Assembly (NCBI RefSeq): GCF_047495875.1
Contig: NC_092467.1
Location: forward strand, 24,075,066 to 24,139,065
Source: Pithys albifrons albifrons
Lineage: Eukaryota; Chordata; Aves; Passeriformes; Thamnophilidae
DNA length: 64,000 nt
Reading direction: 5' to 3'
Shown: in pieces, positions 57,870-64,000 of the stretch
How the letters are laid out: each line of letters begins with the position of its first letter
Numbering within the stretch: the stretch's first letter is position 1
Made by a program: the position numbers and the translations under genes
The notes under the pieces: model-generated
What the model saw: only the letters and a program-made list of their open reading frames with translations
Told to the model about the DNA's origin: nothing
Database searches by the model: none

Positions 57870-58335
57870 AGGCTGGAGCATGTCCAGAGAAGGGCCTCAA
57901 AGCTGGTGAGGGGTCTGGAGCACAAATCTGATGAGGAGCAGGTGAAGGAATTGAGGGTGTTTAGCCTGGAGAAAAGGAGGCTCGGGGGAGACCTCATAGC
58001 TCTCTAAAACTACTTGAAAGGAGGTTGTAGCAAGGTGTGGGTTGGTCTCTTCTCTTCTCCCAAGTAACAAGCAATAGCACCACAGGAAACAGCCTCAAGT
58101 TGCACCAGAGGAGGTTTAGATTGTATGTTAGGAAATATTTCTCTATGGAAAGGGTTGTCAGGCACTGGAGCAGGCTGTCCAGGAAAGTGGTTGAGTCATC
58201 CTCCCTGGAGGTATTCAAAAAATGTGTAAATGTGGCACTTGGGGACATGTTGAGTGGTGGGATTGGCAGTGCTGGGTTAAAGGTTGGACTCACTGATCTT
58301 TAAGGTCTTTTCAAACCTAAACAAACCTGTAATTC
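57870..58335 (+). mobile_element. CR1 retrotransposon 3' portion (~465 bp)
   Basis: Reads GGCTGGAGCATGTCCAGAGA, TTTAGCCTGGAGAAAAGGAG, CACTGGAGCAGGCTGTCCAG and AGGTTGGACTCACTGATC, the end of the CR1 second open frame plus 3' UTR. The frame is broken. Confidence 0.92.
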
Positions 58336-58341
58336 TCTAAT

Positions 58342-58382
58342 TTTTGCATGATAACTTTTGCATAATAATTTTGCATAATAAC
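58342..58382. repeat. TTTTGCATAATAA minisatellite (3 units)
   Basis: Three 13-14 nt units directly after the 3' end of the CR1 copy. Confidence 0.7.
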
Positions 58383-60832
58383 TTTTTGCTGAGGATAATC
58401 TTACAAAATGCATCTCCATTTGCAGTGTGAAAAAAAGACTCTGAAACAGAACTTGTCTATGCTAGTCTGAGTTCTGCAATACTTGCAATGATCAGATAAG
58501 TCTTTCTGACTCTCTCCCACTGACTCAGTTTGCTTCTCACTACTTATTTTCCTCTCAGGTATATTTTGAAGATTAATGAATATTTATGTTACACATGAAA
58601 AATGCAACAGAAGTTGAACATGTCATAATTACTGATGCTTATTATTTTTTAAAAAGGAAGACTATATGACAATCAGTATCCCTGGAGAATAATGAAATTT
58701 AAAAATAGAGTGAGGACTCGAAAGGTGCTACAGGAAATTGTGGCCTGAGGAAGAAAGCCTTGCAATTGCATAAGGTACAGTGAGCAAATTTTGTTGATAA
58801 TGCTTAGCATTGAAATACATACAGGATGAAGTATTTGTATTACAGAAGGATGATGAAATCCTTTTCAGTCTGCAAGTAATTAAAGATGAGGTTCATTATT
58901 ATAAGTAACATCCATGATTTTAAAGCAGCAGGCTCAGGTAACATATACTAAAAAACTGCAATAGAGCTGTCAGGAGAGATCTCATTTGTAAGAACTCCTG
59001 GCACATCAGTGAAATTTCAGAAGACTCACAGTATTCTGCCAATGTTTAAGGAAAGAAAATTAAATAGACAAAGCAATCAGGATGACCCAGCTAGCTGTGT
59101 TATGGTTAACGTGACACCAGCCCCAAGTAGCACAGTACAAAAGCTGACTCTTAGCCAGGTCGTAAATAAGTCAATAATTGGCAATCACTTTTATTGTCTC
59201 AACACTTTTTGATAAGTCCAATTTAATTTATTGATAAAAGTTGTGAGTCTGTTTCCTCAGGTTGGTGTAGGAACATATTTCACAACCTATTTCACAAAGC
59301 ATTTGATTTACTCTTGTGACATTTTAATAAAGACCTTTGTCAAGTTGCTAAGTGTCAGTAAATGCAGAGACATTTCAGTGGTCTGGGCCAGAGTGGGTCC
59401 AGAGGCTGGACATGCTTTTGGGGCTGTGAGGCATAGCAGGAACTCAGCTGATCAGGGCAGTATTAGCTGGGGATGTCTGCAGCCACCAGGAACTTGGATA
59501 CTTCTTTTCCCTGGTGACCTTCACAGTGTATTGCTGTAGTCTGTTTTTCAGCACTTAGTGTTATTTTTCATTTTGCTTTACATGAGTGATCCTAGCCTTT
59601 CTATAAATGTAAAATCCCCACTGATAGCATTTCTGAGTGTCACAAAGGTTGTTTAAGACATAAATTACTGTGAGTTTAAAGCAACCAGGCAGAGCAAACA
59701 GTGTCTCAAGAAGATTGGTGTATTTATGTGAAAGTTTGGTAATACAACCAAGTACAAAGCAATAAGCCTAAGAACTTACTGCTTAAGAAGTCAGACCTGT
59801 GGGACCAGGGAGCTGTAGAGTGGAAAACTGTAATACCAAGAATTGTAACACATGGGCACTGAAGGGATCGAAAATAGATGCTGGTGCAGACTCAGGCAGT
59901 GCAGTTTGGGAGAAGTGTGGGGAGAGGCAGGGATAAGACACTCTCTCTCCAGGTCACCCGTAACAGTGCGAGAGAGTATGGCCTTGTTTTGTACAATTTA
60001 GGGAGGATATTCCTGGAGAAGGTACAGAGAAGAACCATAAGTATGATTTGAAGAGAGAGGTAATATCTAATAATGACACACATGAACTGGAGAGAGCTAA
60101 GACAGAGCTAATTGCTAAGAATTAATTTGATCCAGATGTGCTGCTGAGCAGAAAAGCAATGCTGAAACATGAAGAACAATTTAACCCAACAGGCTTTAGC
60201 AGAAAGCAGTGACTGAAAGCTGAAACAACAAATGTTAAACTAGGCATTACCTCTAACACTGGGGAAACAATTATCAGGTGCATTGGACAATTATTTTGAA
60301 TTTTAAATTTAAAACTCCATTATGTAAAGCTTTAAATCAAGATTGAAGGTCTTTCTAGAAGAAAATGTCTGGCTCAATGAAAGAATGACCAAAGGTATGG
60401 GGCAATTTCTATGCTGGAGCAACCAAGTAGTTCTTGTAGTTCTTGACTTTTTGTCCTAGAAAAGAGATGACCTAGAATAAATATGGCAGCTCTGTAAAAT
60501 TATTTGGATCACAAAAGAGTTAAATTGTTGGCTTAGGGTACATCATGAATCAGTGTGAATCAGTGTGAAAATGATGAATAAGAGCTAAATGGTTGGTCTT
60601 GGTCCTTTATCTTGCTGTAGGACCCAGTGCCTTTCAAGAGCATGCAATAACCAGTCTCATGGGTCATTCTGAAACTAGATGTGGAGGAGTTGTTTGTTGA
60701 GAGTGGTTTCAGGAGTAATTTAGCCAGAGCAAAGAGAATAAAGTGCAATGGAAGAAAAAGTGTAAAGACAGAGGTAAAAAGGTTTGGATGATATTTTCAG
60801 GCATGTGCTGTGACTCTCAGGGATGGTCTTGT

Positions 60833-60902
60833 GCAGGGCTAGAGTTGGACTCGATGGTCCTTATGGGTCCCTTCCAGTTCAGCATATCCTGTGATTCTGT
60901 GA
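60833..60902 (+). mobile_element. CR1 retrotransposon 3' end fragment
   Basis: GAGTTGGACTCGATGGTCCT, GGGTCCCTTCCAGTTCAG and TGTGATTCTGTG form a truncated CR1 3' terminus. Confidence 0.85.
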
Positions 60903-61686
60903 AACAATTGTGCTATGCTTAACAAAACCGTAAGGGAAATCTTTAGTCATGGTGATACAGAAAAAGTTGGTGTTATGGCAGCGAGAGGGGATAATTACTT
61001 CTTGAAATTTTGAGCACATCAACATAAAAAGTTTCTGCTCTGATTCAGGTGCAATAAGGAAGGACAGGAAATAATGGAGTCAGTGAAATAGTGGAGAGAA
61101 AGTCTGTTGGAGCTTTACAGAAGACCAAATTCTTGTTCTTTCTTTCCAAACATTAGAACTGACAAATTGTGTTAACACAAAAGGCAGATGTGACAAAGTA
61201 TTATTCTAAAAACAATTCAGTGCTGGTAGGAATTAGTCTATTGTTAAATACTGAGAAGCTGGTTGGAAGCAGAGCATGACCTAATGGGTTTAGCATTACC
61301 ATTGCAGCTGTGTGAAACCATTCCAATAAATAAACAGCTCACTGAAGAAAGTGTGCTGGATTTTTAAGATTCTCCCAGTTTAACAGGATGTGCCAAGTTA
61401 TTGTTTTAACTGTGGACCAGATCTTTAAATGCTGTAAGGCACCAAGTTCCTTTGAAAGCACCAAGATGATGCCAGTTTTCACAATTTGATAATGTGAGCC
61501 CCAAATTCAGCCCTTCTCACAGATTCCCTGGTCATGTTACTATGAAAGGCTGTACAGAATGGCACAGACCTGTCCACTCTTCAGCAATGTCAGAGGAAGT
61601 ATGGATGCATAGTTGAAAGCAGAATTTTGTTCATTCTTACCTGATGAGTCCCTCTGGGACTGGTACAGATTTTGGTTTTAGTTCGA

Positions 61687-61727
61687 CTCCCATGAGTGAT
61701 GCTGGGAAGCAGAATCACTCATGGGAG
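61687..61727. repeat. Perfect 14-nt inverted repeat
   Basis: CTCCCATGAGTGAT and ATCACTCATGGGAG, separated by 13 nt, can form a clean stem-loop. Confidence 0.85.
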
Positions 61728-62341
61728 AAATCTGACTGGGGCCCTCCCTGACACTTTGGTTTGTCAGAGATCATTCTGTTTGGAATCATTCAGTGAGATT
61801 AATTGCACTCAGAATTATGCTTCAAATTGATATTGTTGGAGACTTTTGTACTGTTGTGGTTTAAGGTAAAAGTCCTGTGCAACAGACCATGCATGCTCTA
61901 TACTGACAATATTTGGATCCAGGGATTTATCTGGTACACCACAATCCCCTGTTTCGTGAGAATGTTTCTGAGATACAAAATAAATACATTTTCAGTGGTC
62001 AGTAGCCAGGCTCACTGACCTATTTCTGCCTGCAGATTTCTTCTTTACCCAAGCAGAGCCAGGCACATAAAAACTCATGACAGGAGTGCTGTGTGCCTGT
62101 GCTAACAGCGAGTTTGGGTTGAAGATTTGGTGCATTACTGGCAGGCATGACCTTCCTGAGGTCTCTACTTCTCACTGTTCTACCTTAAGTCAGCAGGGGC
62201 TGCCTGTGCTGCTTCTCTTTGAAAGTCAACCCCTAGATGTTACCTTCAGGCTTGTAGCTGTTCAGTTCAAGTCATGGGATTACACTTGTGCTAACCTGTC
62301 TGGAGCTTTGTGATGCAGATGCAAAAACATCAGAGAAAGAT

Positions 62342-62467
62342 TAATACAACCAGCCATTGATTTATTGTGTTCTAGGGAGCAAGGGATAAAGCAGGCTGGC
62401 GTGATGCCCCGAGCCCAGCCCAGCCTCCATAGCCATTTCTCTTGTCCTGACATACATCCACTAGCAT
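62342..62467 (-). other. Riboflavin-binding protein 3' UTR
   Basis: Short tail from the TAA to about 20 nt past the AATAAA at 62361-62366. Confidence 0.7.
62361..62366 (-). terminator. Riboflavin-binding protein polyadenylation signal AATAAA
   Basis: Minus strand reads CACAATAAATCAATGG about 100 nt after the stop. Confidence 0.75.
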
Positions 62468-62710
62468 TTATCTTGTCTGTTCACCTTCCTCTTCCTTCAG
62501 TTTCTCAAACTTCAGGAGTTTCTTTTGGCAGGCGTGCTCTTCACTGCTGCTGCTGCTGCTGCTGGAGCTTTCCTCTGAGCTCTCGGAGGGGAGATACTTG
62601 ATTGCAATCGTGTCCTTCTTGTTCATTTGCAAGCAGAGGCAGGAGGATTTGCTCACCTTAAATGACTTCCCCCACATATTCTGGCACATGTCAGTCCCAT
62701 TTCTGTACAT
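62468..62710 (-). CDS. RBP: Egg riboflavin-binding protein, last coding exon
   Basis: C-terminal 80 residues of the riboflavin-binding protein that carries vitamin B2 into yolk and egg white (folate-receptor-like family). The exon follows an ACACAG acceptor and reads MYRNGTDMCQNMWGKSFKVS, then SCLCLQMNKKDTIAIKYL, then the phosphoserine region SESSEESSSSSSSSSEEHAC, ending EKLKEEEGEQTR and TAA. The chicken protein has the same layout: an N-glycosylation NGT, the CLCLQMNKKD block, a Ser/Glu cluster and a Lys/Glu-rich end. The cluster is heavily phosphorylated in chicken and is needed for uptake by the oocyte. Nine serines in a row here are mostly AGC codons. Remaining exons must lie beyond 64000; I found none in the 1.3 kb upstream. 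Secreted by liver and oviduct in known birds. Confidence 0.93.
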   Translation of the reverse strand: MYRNGTDMCQNMWGKSFKVSKSSCLCLQMNKKDTIAIKYLPSESSEESSSSSSSSSEEHACQKKLLKFEKLKEEEGEQTR

Positions 62711-64000
62711 CTGTGTGTCAAATAAGAAATGTCTCATTTACATTTTAGAAGATCGGAGTTAAAGTCAATTGTAACAAATTGATAAGCATTTATCACTCTT
62801 TGAAATTTAGTACTAAAAAAGTTGTCTGCATTCTTTCATTGACTTGCTGTGTGCCATGCTCCATCTCTTCTGAGATATCTTAAAATGTTATCCAGTCCCA
62901 CGACTGGCAAAAGTGATTTGTGTGTTGTGAGAGCAAGTGGTTACACAAAGTGCAGGGATCAACAGCTGCCTTTTGTTTCCACCCTGGGGCTGACAGCCCA
63001 GCAGCTCTCTGGGGCTGACAGACCAAATCTGTGTGTGAGAGGCCGTACAAATTGTAGCATGTCAGGACACTCTGACATGCCTTGGGATCTGAGTAGTGCT
63101 GAAAGTGCCAGGCAATGCTTTGAATATGGGAATCTTTTTATCTACAAGCCAGAGACAGCCCAGTGGAGTCACAGCTCCAAGGGATCTCATTGTGCCTCCT
63201 GCAATGTACTTCATGTCCAGGCAGGACCTCACAGACAAAGAGAAGGGCCATAACTTAGCAACTGCTTGAAGAAAGCAAGTTTCCTTCAAGCTTCCAAAGT
63301 GCTGTGTCCAGTGGTGCAATAGCCTTTCTGGCTCAAGACATTGTGAATTGCAGCTTCTTGTACTCCCATCAAGTGTCTCTGTCCTGTTTTGCTGCTACAT
63401 CGTTTTCTTAAGGCCTGTGTCATAGGACTTGTCAAGCACACAACAATTGTGATAACCTTCTGCCTGCCCAGCTTGAGTTTGCCTAACCAGCACTAGCTTA
63501 GGAGCTCTCATGTCCAGACACAAAGTAGGCAGCAGGTACACTTTATCTTGCCTGCATTTTCCCATGTGTTTGTGGTTGAAGTTCAATCTTTTCTATTTCT
63601 GAAATGCAAGCTTTAGGTACTCCCAAAAGCAAACCTAAGAATGAAGTTGGGAAGGGACTGATGGCAGGAGTAGGAGTGTTAATAACTGAAACTGTGGGTC
63701 AGGCAGCAGAACCATTGGGTTCTGTTGCTGACTGATTCACCTTGACCATGAAACCAGCACTGCTGTGATGGAAGGTGTGTTTTATCTGTACTATTACAAG
63801 TAGTCCTTGCCCATGACACTGATTCTTTAATCCTATAGTGTTTCTCAGAGTTGTAATTCCTGGTTGGTGTGCTGGTTTTCAATCATAACCAGGTCACACA
63901 AAGATCTTACACTGTGAATTCCAGAGCAGGTGCCTTGTCTTTGTGGTCGGAAAATTTATGCATAGAAGCTGCTCTGTGTGCAAAAAATTAATGATTACAG
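62711..64000 (-). other. RBP: Riboflavin-binding protein intron (partial)
   Basis: No further exon of the gene could be recognised up to the window edge, and no repeat stands out. Confidence 0.55.

Larger units (their letters stand above)
58383..62341. other. Gene-poor intergenic DNA upstream of the riboflavin-binding gene 3' end
   Basis: No splice-supported exon or RNA gene recognised. Contains one CR1 tail and a 14-nt perfect inverted repeat. Confidence 0.5.

Overview
The window is vertebrate nuclear DNA, and it looks avian. It has multi-exon genes with GT-AG introns, CpG-island promoters and AATAAA signals. Six fragments of CR1, the typical bird and reptile non-LTR retrotransposon, are scattered through it. 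The last exon of an egg riboflavin-binding protein, a yolk and egg-white protein of egg-laying vertebrates, sits at the right end. The gene order NASP, CCDC17, GPBP1L1, TMEM69, IPP matches human chromosome 1p34. The riboflavin-binding protein differs from the chicken protein as I recall it, so this is probably another bird.

Layout. 1-2066: the last four exons of NASP (+), a histone chaperone. 2665-5685: CCDC17 (-), tail to tail with NASP; most internal exons resolve with consistent phases, while the first two junctions stay uncertain. 5900-7140: intergenic. 7141-39720: GPBP1L1 (-), ten coding exons (471 aa) between 8352 and 23375, then a 16 kb intron to a non-coding first exon in a CpG island. 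38990-40400: CpG island and bidirectional promoter shared by GPBP1L1 (-) and TMEM69 (+). 40200-42320: TMEM69 (+), two coding exons, 253 aa. 44510-51455: IPP (-), a BTB-BACK-Kelch protein of 592 aa in eight exons, every splice phase consistent. 51640-62340: about 10.7 kb of gene-poor DNA with CR1 fragments, microsatellites and small local duplications. 62342-62710: final exon of the riboflavin-binding protein gene (-), whose other exons lie beyond the right edge.

The genes are neighbours, not an operon. NASP works in histone supply, GPBP1L1 is a predicted nuclear regulator, TMEM69 is a small multipass membrane protein, IPP is a Kelch adaptor, CCDC17 is a coiled-coil protein, and the riboflavin-binding protein carries vitamin B2 into the egg. 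The best candidates for something undescribed are a strong 94-nt hairpin in a GPBP1L1 intron, a paired promoter motif between GPBP1L1 and TMEM69, the riboflavin-binding gene lying next to IPP, and an apparently shortened CCDC17. I saw no tRNA, rRNA, CRISPR array or intact transposon.
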